Both the position numbers and the translations under genes were made by a program. Of a stretch of DNA of 64,000 nt, positions 21,897-33,083 are shown in pieces (the first letter of the stretch is position 1; each line of letters begins with the position of its first letter). The notes beneath the pieces are model-generated. The model was given only the letters and a program-made list of their open reading frames with translations, did not search any database and had not been told where the DNA came from. The DNA is taken from assembly GCA_000750105.3 (NCBI GenBank), contig JPHH03000007.1:496001-560000 (forward strand). Direction: 5' to 3'. The stretch is from Tolypocladium sp. Sup5 PDA-1 (Eukaryota > Ascomycota > Sordariomycetes > Hypocreales > Ophiocordycipitaceae).

Positions 21897-23150
21897 ATGC
21901 GACGTGCGAACCCCCGACAGGTCGGCTTCATCTGCGACTCTTGCGCCTTTGTACGGGTGCAGGCGCAAGCCTCGAAGCAACCCTTCACCAGCCGGCTCCT
22001 CTCAACACAGACCCGCGAGTCCTCCAAATCTTTGGTCTGGAGGCCAATCGCGACGAGATGGGCTTCGACGGCAACGGCGAGCGCATCTGTTGAGCCTGAG
22101 GCAGCGGCAAAGCGAACGACTCTCCCATCTACACCGCAGCAGATATCAGACCCGCAAGAACTGGCGAACGTGGCGGAGGATAGCCGAAAGAAGTTCCTCT
22201 CGGTCGATGGAATTCCAGCTCAGCAGCTTACAACTGCCGCGCTTCAGTCATGCCTGCGAGCTGCCGCGGCGCTGCATCCCCAATTGAAGAGGGCAGAAGC
22301 GCAGTCCAAAGCCTCCGCCTCGAGGCTTGTCACGCTGGGCGCCGAACGAACCGGGGCCAGACTGCCGATAGATGCGAAGCTGCAGGATGCAGTCAACAGG
22401 ATCTCGTTGTCCGCCTACACCATCATCACACATCCGAATGTTGAGATGACACCAGAGTTCCTGGAGCTCTACGTCCAAACCCAGGCGCAGCTGGGACGGC
22501 CCGAGTCTCTGCCGTCTGTGCTTGACCTGTATGCGACCAAGCCGAAGCCTGTGGTCAAGGACGGCCAGATCCAATATGTCCCGCAGAACCCGAACGCGGC
22601 TTCAAGGGCCATCGAGGTGGGCGTCGCTGGTTTGGCCTTGCAGACTGCCATCGAAGCCAAGACGCTGGACTCTGCGCTCGGCATCATCGAGGCCTCGTAC
22701 TGTGTGCCTGCCTTTAGGCGCCAGAAGCTGCTCAAGCACGCCACCGCCCCAGCCATTGGCCTTGCTACCCTTCCATTTGGCATCTTCGGGCTCTCCACTG
22801 CCTACGCCGCCTACTGGCAAAACACCATGGACATGACCACAGCCACGGGCATTGGCGTCGCCGGTATTTCCGGTTACTTCTTCGTGGTGGGCTCGCTGGG
22901 CCTGATTGCCAAGCTGAGCAACAAGGACCAGATGAAGCGTGTCACCTGGACGCCTGGCACGCCGCTGCGATATAGGTGGCTCAGGGAGGATGAGAGAGCA
23001 GCACTGGACAAAGTTGCCTGCGCCTGGGGCTTCCAGGAGCCATGGAGGCACGGAGAAGAGACGGGACCTGAATGGGAGGGAATGAAAGAGTATATGGGAT
23101 ACAGGCAGATGCTCCTCGACCGCGTGGAGTTTATGGACGGCATGAGCTGA
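21897..23150 (+). CDS. fungal mitochondrial two-helix membrane protein
   Basis: A single-exon 417-aa protein starting at ATG 21897. The N-terminus (MRRANPRQVGF and on to about residue 70) is rich in Arg/Ser/Thr/Ala, as in a mitochondrial targeting sequence. The open frame continues to 21345, but that extension is not protein-like. The middle is an alpha-helical, acidic/basic soluble region. Two hydrophobic helices (about 286-308 around ATLPFGIFGLSTAYAAYW, and about 316-340 around GIGVAGISGYFFVVGSLGLIA) suggest an inner-membrane hairpin. A C-terminal matrix- or intermembrane-side tail contains RWLREDERAALDKVA. It appears conserved in filamentous ascomycetes but without assigned function; I do not recognise a named family. 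Confidence 0.75.
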   Translation: MRRANPRQVGFICDSCAFVRVQAQASKQPFTSRLLSTQTRESSKSLVWRPIATRWASTATASASVEPEAAAKRTTLPSTPQQISDPQELANVAEDSRKKFLSVDGIPAQQLTTAALQSCLRAAAALHPQLKRAEAQSKASASRLVTLGAERTGARLPIDAKLQDAVNRISLSAYTIITHPNVEMTPEFLELYVQTQAQLGRPESLPSVLDLYATKPKPVVKDGQIQYVPQNPNAASRAIEVGVAGLALQTAIEAKTLDSALGIIEASYCVPAFRRQKLLKHATAPAIGLATLPFGIFGLSTAYAAYWQNTMDMTTATGIGVAGISGYFFVVGSLGLIAKLSNKDQMKRVTWTPGTPLRYRWLREDERAALDKVACAWGFQEPWRHGEETGPEWEGMKEYMGYRQMLLDRVEFMDGMS

Positions 23151-23734
23151 GTTTACTTTGTGCAACAAATGTATTATAATATGCATGTACATACAGTCCA
23201 ACAACAAGTCTACACCTGGACAGCTCGGTCTCGCTTTTGTTCGGCTTGATCATTTTTGCAAACTGTCTGCCGCGAGTTGCCTATTGGGCAGAGGTGGTCT
23301 GGCAGCTAAGTGCAAATCCTTCTGACTTGGGCAAGTGCGCAATGCAGCCGGGGTGGTTGGTGTTAATTAACGGAACAACGCGGCATTCTAAAGTCCGAAG
23401 TGGCGGGAGAGAGCAAAAGTTTGTACTCGTACGTAAACTTCTCTCTTTGTTTGCCGCTTTGAGATTGTTTGTTGGTTATCAATCACGGCATGTGAATGCC
23501 TAGTCTAAATAGTCACCGAGACAACTCTCACGATGAATGTCACGGGCTTGTCATGTTGCCGTTGATGTTCAATATCATTGCCCAACTTTGGCAGGCCTTT
23601 GTTTTTGAACCAAACCTCCCATTTTATCTAGTCATTATTCATGCAGCCACAATAATATCTCTGCCCAGCCTCATTGGTATACCCGAGGAATAATCCGTCC
23701 CGGCCTTTTTAACACAGACGCCTTTAAACACATC
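23151..23734. other. convergent 3' intergenic region
   Basis: It separates the 3' ends of the mitochondrial-protein gene and the rhodopsin-domain gene and is locally AT-rich. One TACTCGTAC motif is at 23424. No coding support was seen. Confidence 0.5.
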
Positions 23735-25133
23735 TTACACCTTCCTGTGCGGATCCCTCTCGTAAGAAATCTCATACTGCGTCGTTTTCCGTATCGAGTG
23801 GTCCGTGTCGTCGCGCGGACCCACGCTCGGAACCGTCGTCAGGATGAACTCCTCGCTCGTGTCGTCGCTGTGCTGCACGGCGCTGCGGTTGAGCCCCCCC
23901 GTCTGAGGCGGACCGGAATACGGCTTCCAGTCGCTGTTTTGCGATTGGCTCGATCGCCCCTGGCCAAAGGTGTAGGTTGGGCCGCTCGAGTTGCCGCCGG
24001 CGGCGGAGGAGGCGTTAGAGAAGGTCTTGGGGAAGATCCAAGCGAGGACCATGCGGCACATGGGGAGGCAGGCGCAGATGATGGCGACGTTTTCTTCAAT
24101 CATTGTCCAGAGGGTCGAGGTGATGTCGTCTAAGCACTCGTCAGCCGAGATCGGATATGAAGTAAAGGGGTAAAGCTTACAGGTGGTGTCAGGGCTCGTG
24201 GTTGAGAAGTTGAGGGTTGTGGCTCGCAAAATAGAAGTGACTGTAACACTGGATGCAAAACTTAGCTCAGGGTCATGGCTGCTCAAGGAAGTAACGTATG
24301 GGAACTTACAAACCACCCAAGGCGAAGACCAGCATCAGTGCCCTCTTCTGGTTGATCGGCAGCTTGCTGGCCCAGATGGGCTGCATGGGCAGGCACAGGA
24401 TCAAGACATCGGTGGCGATGGAGAAACCGGCGTTGGCGTACCAGTTCTTCGTCAGGCTGATGCACTCGGGGCGTGTCGACTTGTCCCAAGCGCCCTCGAT
24501 GGGACTGCACTGCCATATGGAGGAGCAGGTGGTCGCGACCATGTAGGCGAGGATGAGGCCCATGAGGGTGTAGCAGCAGATCCGGAACCACCGCTGGACG
24601 AAGATGCGCAGATACAGGAGCAGGATGGACGACTTTGTAAGGTTGATGGTGAGCTTGTAGAAGATTTGGGCGACGTAGAAGAGCTGGATTAGGAGACACG
24701 GGGTTAGTCTCCGGACCGTAGGTTGTACCCGAGCAAGTGCTGCGATGAAGAACGAGTTGGCAGCGTCAGGAGATGTGGCGCCGCCTTACCTTGAGAGCCA
24801 TCAGCTTGTTATCCTTGTTCAGGTGGAAGTTGTGCTTCCCGAAGCCGTAGTTGCACGAGATCATCATGAGGATCTGCACAGCAAGCGTGCAGGCCTGGCA
24901 ACAATGGTGTTAGTCGACCAACTGCGAGAGACAACGACCAGCGCGGGAACGTCAAGGGGCAAACGCACAAACGACACCAAGATGGTCCAGTCATCCCATC
25001 CGAGCCCGGACCTCCGTGATATCCGATTCCATATCCGGATGACGAGGAAGATGGGAGTCACGGCAAAGAAGACGATGCAGGGGATTCGAACTTGGGCAGC
25101 ATTGCTGGGCCCGGGGGTGTTGCCGGGATGCAT
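23735..25133 (-). CDS. fungal rhodopsin-domain (SAT4/PTH11-like) integral membrane protein
   Basis: Five exons: 25133-24969, 24894-24790, 24683-24310, 24248-24181 and 24129-23735. Introns of 74, 106, 61, 51 nt keep the frame; the product is 368 aa. It shows the family signatures: IRIWNRISRRSGLGWDDW after TM1, YGFGKH before TM3, FYKLTINLTKSSILLLYLRIF, the extracellular CSPIEGAWD with the Cys pair, LPMQPIWASKLP, and YDITSTLWTMIEENVAIICACLP before TM7. The last 70 residues are a polar cytoplasmic tail. Members include the PTH11-like receptors and SAT4-like proteins; the ligand is unknown. ATG 25133 is chosen because it directly precedes TM1; the frame is open further upstream. Confidence 0.88.
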
Positions 25134-28100
25134 CTTGACGAAGATATCGCAGAGCGTCTGAGTGCTTTCAAAGGATAGACTGGCTGGAGTTCTTCGAATT
25201 GTGTCCGGTTGCTGATCGAGCCGGGAGGGTGGAGCCGCGGGCACTTATACGGAGGAGGATGTTGTTTCGAGGACTCTTGAAAGGACGATTCCCCCGCTCA
25301 GAGAGTCATATCGTGCAGCAGAACACGGACGGGGTTCTGGCGAACAGACTGTATTTGTTCCTTCGAGCTTCGAGCCTCCCGGTCACCATGTCAGGCACAG
25401 GTGTGGTTGCAACGGATGGCGCTCTCAGAATGCGGTACGGATGGTGTGCCTGCGTGTGGCAGTCGGAATTATTAAGTGGGTTTTAGAATCTGCAGAAGCA
25501 GCCACAAACAGGCAGAAGATCCTGCAAGCCAAGGCAAGACGGGCAAGCCCAAGGCAAAGGCCAAGTCCCCCGGCTCGTATGCCTGCTACGGAGGAACTGG
25601 CCAGTGTTGCCCGGGAGCGAGCCATGGCCCACGGGTGACGAACCGCGCATCCCACCAGCCGTCCCAAACACGCCAGAGGCTTTCTTGTATTATTATTAGT
25701 CCCGACTCCCCGTACGGAGTACTCGGGGCTGGATGGAGCTTGACAAGATCGGGCGGCGGACCGAGTCGTGCCCAGACACGGGCCTCGTGGACGGGCGAAT
25801 GGGAGGCTCTGGAGCCGGCCCTCTCGACGTTGAACTTCTTCAGGCGAGTCTGATGAAGAGACGCTTGGTCTCCAAGGGGGAACGCACCCAAGGCTTTGCC
25901 CTGGCGCCACGCGGGTGGTGGGGGGGCGGACTGCAAGCCCATCCTGGTTTCTATTCTACAGCTCTCGATCTTAGAGTTTTCTGCATGTTGCTGACGGTTG
26001 CTTCTTGTGCAACGGTTTCAGTACTCGTGCGTATCCACTGGGCTGAGCCGGGGTGCTGGCTTACACGAGGACTGCCCAGTGTGGAAGGAGGCGGGATTTG
26101 ATGCATGTGAGGTCGTACAAGATGAAGCCCCCCATCTATCCGTACAGACACCAGATCGATGAGATATCTACTTGTTTACATGAACCCAGCGTCGATTCGG
26201 ATCGAGACTGAAGGTAGTGGGATCCAACATTGTCAGCAGACACCGCCGGATGATGGCCAGACATGTTGAACGCGGGGTGTTGCATCGTGTATTTCGCTTA
26301 CATCCAACGGCGATAGTCCAATACCAAGTAAAGGCCAAGAGGCTCTTTGGGTAGCAAAATCCGAACTGATCGACATGGATGCGCCTCCATGCGTGCCGCC
26401 GTCGAAGCTACTCGTACAGTCTTCGGATGACAACCAGGGGCCTCGGACCCTCGATGGCTCGCTCCATGCGTCAACCTGGCGGCTTCGATCGTCGTCTGCA
26501 GGCCGCCTGCCCTACGACGTGCTGCGTTCGCCCGAGCCGTGATCGACATTGTAGATCTAGAGATGCGGTGCGAGACGACAACATGCAGGCATCCTGACGG
26601 GAGCTACGAGTACTCGTACTTTGGCCAACATCTGGCCCCAACACGGAGCGTCTGGACCGGTCCTGCTTCTTCGGAAGACTCCTGGCCCGGAGGACGACGG
26701 CGAGGCATTTGATGGCATTGCACCAGGAACCAGAACCGCGCGCGCTGGCGCCACCGACGCACCGCGCATGTCCGCCCCAACGAACGTCCAGCTCCTCGGG
26801 GCCGGCTTGGCTGGCAGGGCTCAGTCAAACTCCAGGGAGCGGCGAACGTCGACTCTGGTTCCGCCGTAAAGGCCCCTGTCCGGTTCGACCATTGCCCTCG
26901 TCGATGGTGCCATCACAGCCGGAGTCCTGGACCCCTGGCACAGTCGAAGCCCAGAGAGGCAGCCGGCCCCGCCTGCGCAGGCCCCTTGCTGCTGGCGAGC
27001 TGTGGCAGGAAGCGAAGTGCGTGGCGGCTCACGCATTTCTTCTTTTCTTCTGCATAGCCTTGCGCTTGTTGTGCGGACTACGTACGAGTAAGAGTCGCTG
27101 TTTTGCCGTTGGCTGTCTGCGGCGGCAGCAGAGGCGTCTAAGAGGAGACATGGAGCCCACCGGGGGTCCTTTTGTCCAAGCAGAGGGGCGGCCGAAAGCC
27201 ACGAGCCGTGTTAAGGACAGGGGGGGTCTTTAACTCGCCATGGATTCATGGGCGAGCCGCGCAAATGAAGGGTCTTCCGTCGGTTCCAGCCTGTTGGATG
27301 GAATCGCGAGACCAAGGACCAGGACCAGCAGAATCCCCATGCTGACTGCTGAGAGCGTGGTTTTAGTTCCTTGTGCCTGGCGGCGGTTTCACGAGAGCCG
27401 GTCAAAGGACACGTTCCTGGGCAAGGCTTCCAAGCTGAAAGGCTGGTGCCACGAAACCGCCACCGTCGACGCTGGTGGCGCAAAGCATAGAGAGCCAAGA
27501 CGGCAGCCAGAAGCTTGTCTCTGTTGTCGTCGAGTTGGAAGACGGGGAGTGCCCTCTTCCCCAGACAGTAGAGTTGTGCTGCGAGTCTGTGCGCGCCGAA
27601 GACTTCCACAACATCCACCACATCCACCACATCCATGACACGGGCTGACGGTCCGCTGTCATTCTGGTCCATCCCCCACCAGGACCACTCTACTCGTACA
27701 AGTCTCAACGAGCAACTTGCAAGGGAGTTTGCTAGAGACATGCCTGCGCCGCCCCCACCGAACAGAGACCGACGTCGCTGTTGGTTGTCGAGCTGTCATC
27801 TCTCTCACCTGCACCAAGCAAGGCCCTGCCGTTTGGCTATTGTCTTGGCTTGCTATCCAGTGAACTAGCCGTGTAGAGGCAGCTTTTAGACCGCAGAGTG
27901 GCTCCCGTACACTGCGGACCGAGAAATTGCAGTGCGTTGAGCGGTATCATGTTCCGAAGCGTCCGGAAATTCCGGATGATGCCTCAACAGGTTCGTTGTC
28001 TGTACGCCGACATCGCGGCGCAGGTGCGCTTTGTCAGGCCTCCCGTAATCATCATCGTTATGCTGTACTACAGGCACGAAATAGAAGGGTCACGGAATCC

Positions 28101-28751
28101 TTTCCCATGCGTCTGGGGAACGCAGAGAGTCCCTCGGTCAAGGCCCAGCGGCAGCGTGTGGGGACGGGCCATCGAAGACATGCATACGGAAATTAGCAAC
28201 GGGTGTCTTGCCTGATGGATGTCGTTATGCGGTTCATGCCAATCGAGTCTGCGTGTTGCGTCCGATGCGGGAGGCCGCAACAGTTGCAATTTGCTTGTAA
28301 ACTCCAGAACCAATGCAAACGTGGGCTGGCAAGCCACTTAGTTGGCACTTGAAGCAATGAATGGAGTCGTCCCAATAGTTGCTCCATCCGCAGCATGGCT
28401 CTCTGCCGCCGTAACCAACGGCAACTGTAGTACGTACGAAGACAACCCACAGACGCTGCAGCCACGCCGGCTGCGTCTTCCGTCCCATCTGGCCGGTTGC
28501 TTTGGGGAACCAGTCATGTGTAAGCCGCCGGACCACGAGCTAACAAGGCAAGGTGAGGTACGAGTACTCGTACCGGTAGTCCGTATGTACTCCGTAATGA
28601 GGATTGTCTTTTGGCGATACAACTTAGAAGCTCCGCGTCCGCCTCTCACCTCCAACCCTCTCCTCGAGTCCTCATCCCCATCCTCTCCCAGCCAGTCAAT
28701 TCACCTCCCGCCTCGCGCCCGCGTCTCGTCTGGCGAAGCCTCCCTCCAGCC
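25134..28751. other. long gene-free interval
   Basis: About 3.6 kb. The longest ORF (27211-27741, minus, 176 codons) is low-complexity and frameless in feel, and none resembles a protein. A short CATCCACCA microsatellite is at about 27605-27637. The interval is unusually rich in two 9-mers. TACTCCGTA occurs at 25713 (as reverse complement) and 28588. TACTCGTAC occurs at 26611, 27082, 27691, 28558 and 28565. The last 150 bases are the CT-rich leader of the hydrolase gene. Confidence 0.5.
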
Positions 28752-29786
28752 ATGAAGTTCTCGCTCCTCTCGGGCCTGGCCACGGCCCTGCTGTCGGCCC
28801 GGCTGGCGTCGGCGGCGGAGGCGGCCACGGGCACCATCGACAACGGGCCGTTCCCCGACGAGCTCAACGGCTCCAACTTCACGTACCCGTGGCCCGTCAA
28901 GGTGTTCCAGTTCACGAGCCAGCTGCAGCCGCTGCAGATGGCCTTCATGGACGTCAAGCCGACGTGCAGGCCCAACAACAAGACGGTGGTGCTCTTCCAC
29001 GGCAAGAACTTCTGCGGCCCGACCTGGGAGACGACGATCCGCACGCTCGCCGGCCGGGGATACCGCGTCGTAGCCCCCGACCAGGTCGGCTTCTGCAAGA
29101 GCTCCAAGCCCGCGGCCTACCAGTTCAGCCTCAACCAGTTCGCCTTCAACACGCGCGGCCTGCTCAACGCCCTGGGCGTCGGCAACGTCACCGTCATCGG
29201 CCACTCCATGGGCGGCATGATGACGACGCGCTTCGGCCTCCAGTACCCGGAGACCATTGACGAGATGGTCATGGTCGACCCCGTGGGCCTCGAGGACTAC
29301 GTCCAGAAGGGCGTGCCCTACATCAGCGTCGACGACAATGCCGTCACCGAGGCCGCCTCGACCTACGGCAGCATCCGCGGCTACGAGCAGGCCGTCTACT
29401 ACGTCGGCGAGTGGAAGCCCGCCTACGACACCTGGGTCAACATGCTCGTCAACATCTACTACGGCTCCAAGCGCGACGCCTACGTCAAGAACCAGGCCCA
29501 GATCGTCGACATGGTCCTGACCTCGCCCGTCGCCCACTACTTTGGCGACCTGAAGCCGCGCACCCTGCTCATCGTCGGCGACAAGGACAAGACGGCCATC
29601 GGAGCCCAGTGGGCGCCGCCCGCCGTCGCCGCGACGCTCGGCCACTTTGACGTCCTGGGGCCTCTGGTGGCCAGCCAGATCCCCAACTGCACCCTGCACC
29701 GCTTCGCCAACCTGGGCCACGCGCCGCAGATTTCGGACCCTGATGCCTTCCACAAGGTGCTGCTCGGCTGGCTGACTACGAAATGA
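28752..29786 (+). CDS. secreted alpha/beta hydrolase
   Basis: A single-exon 344-aa protein. Signal peptide of about 22 residues (MKFSLLSGLATALLSARLASA). The alpha/beta-hydrolase fold is clear. LFHGKNFCGPTWE (81-93) supplies the oxyanion-hole HG, GHSMGG is the nucleophile elbow with Ser152, GDKDKTA places the acid at Asp279 (or Asp277), and NLGHAPQ has the catalytic His323. Several N-glycosylation sequons (Asn39, 42, 76, 145, 312) fit a secreted enzyme. It resembles prokaryote-like MhpC-type hydrolases with a leader, so the substrate (ester, epoxide or other) cannot be set from sequence. The chosen ATG starts the signal peptide; the frame is open upstream to 28611. Codon use is very C/G-ending, unlike the adjacent accessory ORFs. 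Confidence 0.88.
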   Translation: MKFSLLSGLATALLSARLASAAEAATGTIDNGPFPDELNGSNFTYPWPVKVFQFTSQLQPLQMAFMDVKPTCRPNNKTVVLFHGKNFCGPTWETTIRTLAGRGYRVVAPDQVGFCKSSKPAAYQFSLNQFAFNTRGLLNALGVGNVTVIGHSMGGMMTTRFGLQYPETIDEMVMVDPVGLEDYVQKGVPYISVDDNAVTEAASTYGSIRGYEQAVYYVGEWKPAYDTWVNMLVNIYYGSKRDAYVKNQAQIVDMVLTSPVAHYFGDLKPRTLLIVGDKDKTAIGAQWAPPAVAATLGHFDVLGPLVASQIPNCTLHRFANLGHAPQISDPDAFHKVLLGWLTTK

Positions 29787-30565
29787 GTGCTGCACAGGGG
29801 GGTTGAGTAGCTGGGGCTGAGCATATCAAAGTTGAATCTTCAATGTTTGGATACCTCTGTACATTCGCTTGTGCGACATAGCTTCTTTGTAGATATCAAG
29901 ACTAGCGCATCTATAATGATGGCATTTGAACAAGCGAATGCTTTCTGTAAGCTCTCCTTGCCGGCTGTTCCGATCTGACCTGCCTGCTGTTCACGGATGC
30001 TCCCGCAATGCCATCCGGAGGCGGTCCCACCCGGCCCCGGAGCCCGGACCCGGCGAGGCTCCACAACGCGGCCCGTGAGCACCGGGACTGAAAGAACAGC
30101 CGTCTTGCTGTCTGGCTGTGTTCCTTGCCCCTTTTTCATGTTTCCTTTTCTTCAGTGAACAAAGCTGCAGTCTCCTCCGTTCTCGCTCTTCCTTGCAAAA
30201 TGAACACCGTGGCCAAACACTCGTTAAATGAGAGACTACGGAGGTACAGGGTCAACAACTCAACAATTTGTCAAGCATCAAAAGAGCATTTGTTCTCTGC
30301 AGCGGGCACAAAGTAATGTAAATCCCCACTGGAGCCAGGCCATCAGACTTTAAAGTGAATTTCCGTGGCCTGCCGTCAAGCGGTTACTTATTCGTGCCTT
30401 GTTTGCACAATGCTGCCATCAGCCCATGAACAAACCCACGGCCAGAGTTCCACTTTGTGCACTGTTTGATCACCTGGCTCATTCACGCAACAAAAGAATC
30501 AATACAGAAAGGTAACTGAATATAAAGGTAGTGTCTCTAGTTAACATATTGTTCTCAGCCTGTGA
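29787..30565. other. intergenic region
   Basis: AT-richer than the flanking hydrolase gene. The sequence ending near 30557 (GTAACT...GTTCTCAG) looks like an intron end, so an upstream exon of the following gene may lie around 30400-30510, but I could not identify one in frame. Confidence 0.4.
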
Positions 30566-31864
30566 GTCCACAACTACCGCCGGCGTATCCTCCGCCTCCA
30601 CGGTTTCCATGAAACACACTACAACTCAGAGCTGCAACCAGGACACCTCCAAGAGCAACCTGACCCCTTTGCAAGCAGCTTTGTCTCCAGTCTCGAGATG
30701 GATACCGTCAACGCGAGGGCGGTACTCGCCCCCCATTTCCGGAGGAGAACGTACACGGAGACCAGCGAGGTCGGCAAATGCCTGCCAACGTTGGCACAGA
30801 ACGTGGACCCCCAGAGACGGGCGTATGCCCGTTCCGTTTCCAGCGGCGCAGGCAGATGGACCGCCATGCTCAACCACATCTACATGGAGGACGATTTGCC
30901 GACCCACGAGTTCAGGCTGGACATGTTCTCCCACTTCTTCTTGAAGCACCCGCCTCACAAGTACGATCAGTCCGTATTCTACATGGCAATGCCGGCCTGT
31001 GCGCCCTGCTCGGCAGCCGAAGGGACCCGAACTCCAGAGTGACATCACCTTTCTCTCCCCGCGCCCCTGACGGGCCAAGAATACGAGCGAAAGGTAACAT
31101 TGGGCGTCTCCAACGGAGGCGATACGGACCAGTACGGTGTTGCCGACCCGTATCTTGGCCTTGATCCCCGTGTCAGGAAGTTTTCGCGGCGTGTCGGCAT
31201 GGACCAGGTCTGGCGCGTGTCGTTCAGGTTCGAGGTCGACTCGTCGCGCGCCGGTGGCCGCACGCTCGGCCACATCCACATGCTCACGCCCAGCAACATA
31301 CCGAAACTCACTACAGGGCACTTCCGCGACTCGGTGCAGATATGGGTGGGCTCCGACGGATCGGACAGCGTGGCGTCGTTCCACTATACCTTTGTAGAGA
31401 AGCAGCCGCTCAAGCGCACCCACGGCCACTACATCCTGATCGTCGACGATGTCGTGCATCTCGGTGACGTGGAGGATGGGATGCTGATCAAAAGCACGTA
31501 TACCATCAAGCTATGCACTCACTTTGCACCCACCGGCACGCGCGAGACGGCGTATCCGCTGCCTGAGCTCGTGCTGAGACGATCAGGGAGTTCTAAGCCG
31601 CCGCGTGAAGGACGTGCTGCCCCGGCCCAACAAGCCATCACGGTCGAGGAACTGAATGTGCCGCAACTATACCCCCTTGCCGAAGACAACATTGATCCCA
31701 GCCAGCCGTGCGTGGAGCACCTGGCGTCTGCCCCGTCCTACGAGTATGACTATGACGCCCATTGCCGCATGATGGGCGATCAAAACTACTTTGAAGAGGC
31801 TTACGCTGCTATCACCTTTGGCAATGTTCTAGGTGAGGATCCAGAGGTGTTTCCGGGCCCGTAG
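30566..31864 (+). pseudogene. orphan protein gene with probable frame breaks
   Basis: Two long in-phase ORF blocks (30566-31042 and 31043-31864) are separated by a TGA at 31040. Protein-like sequence crosses reading frames at about 30607 (a proline-rich start switches frame) and about 31020-31068 (two compensating switches). Each switch is beside a short C or G run. The second block (254 aa from 31100) has a plausible beta-rich domain (DQVWRVSFRFEVDSS, GHIHMLTPSN, TYTIKLCTHFAPTG) and an acidic C-terminus. Alternatively an intron from 30973 (GTATTC) to the AG at 31092 removes the TGA in frame. No family was recognised. It is either a decaying gene, a gene with missed introns, or one with indel errors. 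Confidence 0.4.
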
Positions 31865-32340
31865 GCTTGGTAGCATAAAGAGAGCATTAAGTCAGCTCTG
31901 AAGCAACATCATAGGCAGAGGTTAATCGATCAAAACCATATCCTTACCTTTGTTTCCCTCGCTCGCATGACGTAAAACTCGGTCAGTGTAACGGTGTAGG
32001 AGTCTGGTGTGATTTGCTCCCGGAGTCCTGGGGCCGGAGTGATAGAGCCGAATCAACCGAATGGTTACGTGCATGTATCTTCCTTGTTATCAGAGGAGCT
32101 AACTACGTTTCCCTTTGTAAGTTAACTCCTCCGATAGCAAGCTGTTCACGGCAACCCACGTTCCTCTTTGTAGCTAAAGACAAAACATTCCCCATTTGAA
32201 TATTTTGATTGTTTCTATCAAACGTGTGCAGAGAAACGATAGCAAACTCGACGGCTCTGGGTATAAGAGCTCGTTCTCGTAGTCCAGCCGCAACACTGCA
32301 ACCTACCACGGTCAAGGTCCAGCTTCCTCCAACAGCAGCC
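31865..32340. other. intergenic region
   Basis: AT-rich, with no coding support apart from the leader of the small ORF that follows. Confidence 0.45.
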
Positions 32341-32547
32341 ATGATACCGTACATACTCGTCGCGCCCGTCGCGCTATACGTCCTCTTCATGGCCGGAGAG
32401 ATGGCCCTCACGCAAGTCGACGGCCCCAGAGCCATCCACATCGCGTACGCGCTGTTTGCGTCCTCCCGGATCGGCTTCCGCTGCGTGGCGAGCATTATAG
32501 ACGTGCTGTTGCTTCTGGCGTACGTTTTCTACTTTAGGTTCTATTGA
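32341..32547 (+). CDS. possible small membrane protein (68 aa)
   Basis: The ATG at 32341 follows a C/A-rich leader (tccaacagcagcc). The 68-aa product is mostly hydrophobic: helix 1 is MIPYILVAPVALYVLFMAGE and helix 2 is SIIDVLLLLAYVFYFRFY. No homologue was recognised. It lies 537 bp before another membrane-protein gene on the same strand. It could be a real small ORF or chance. Confidence 0.35.
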   Translation: MIPYILVAPVALYVLFMAGEMALTQVDGPRAIHIAYALFASSRIGFRCVASIIDVLLLLAYVFYFRFY

Positions 32548-33083
32548 GCGCACCGGGCTGGCTTGGCGGGTTGGAGGGTTGGAATGTCGTATGAAGGGGG
32601 TGGTCTGGGAGCGAGGTTCATAGTGATGGTGGTGGGGATTTGCGTGGCAGTTGCTCTGTCCTGTACGAACGTGGAGCAAAGGAACGCGCTATTTGTGCAT
32701 TTGGTTATATAATTGCTATTTACTGTCGCATATCATCAGGAGTTAAACCCTGGTTCTAGGGAGTAGTAATCTGTAAGTACCAAGAACACAAGGATTTCGA
32801 TTCCTCCTACTATGCTAGAGGCTAAAGGCGCGTTCGCAGCCAACAAATACGTAAAGCCGAACCATCAGGTTCATCAACCGTCCTGTTGTCGTACGCAGCA
32901 TCATCCTTTGTTACCGCCATCAAAGACCGAGCTCGAGCAACAACCTTGTTCACATCCCACAACACAACACGTTCCGCTGCCTCGAGCCGCACAGCAGAAC
33001 AGCATCGAAGCTTATAAGCCAGCTCCTCTCTGCAATCATTAAGATTTCCCAAACCATTCTGCTCATTCTTCGTCAACGGCACA
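32548..33083. other. intergenic region
   Basis: No coding support. It contains the promoter and leader of the four-exon membrane-protein gene. Confidence 0.45.

Noticed and set aside
27211..27741. 176-codon minus-strand ORF in the long gene-free interval
   Set aside because: Composition is random-like, it contains a microsatellite-derived DVVDVVDVV run, and no domain or intron signals support it.
25134..28751. Decayed transposon filling the gene-free interval
   Set aside because: No transposase or reverse-transcriptase remnants, terminal repeats or strong AT-bias expected from repeat-induced mutation could be seen.
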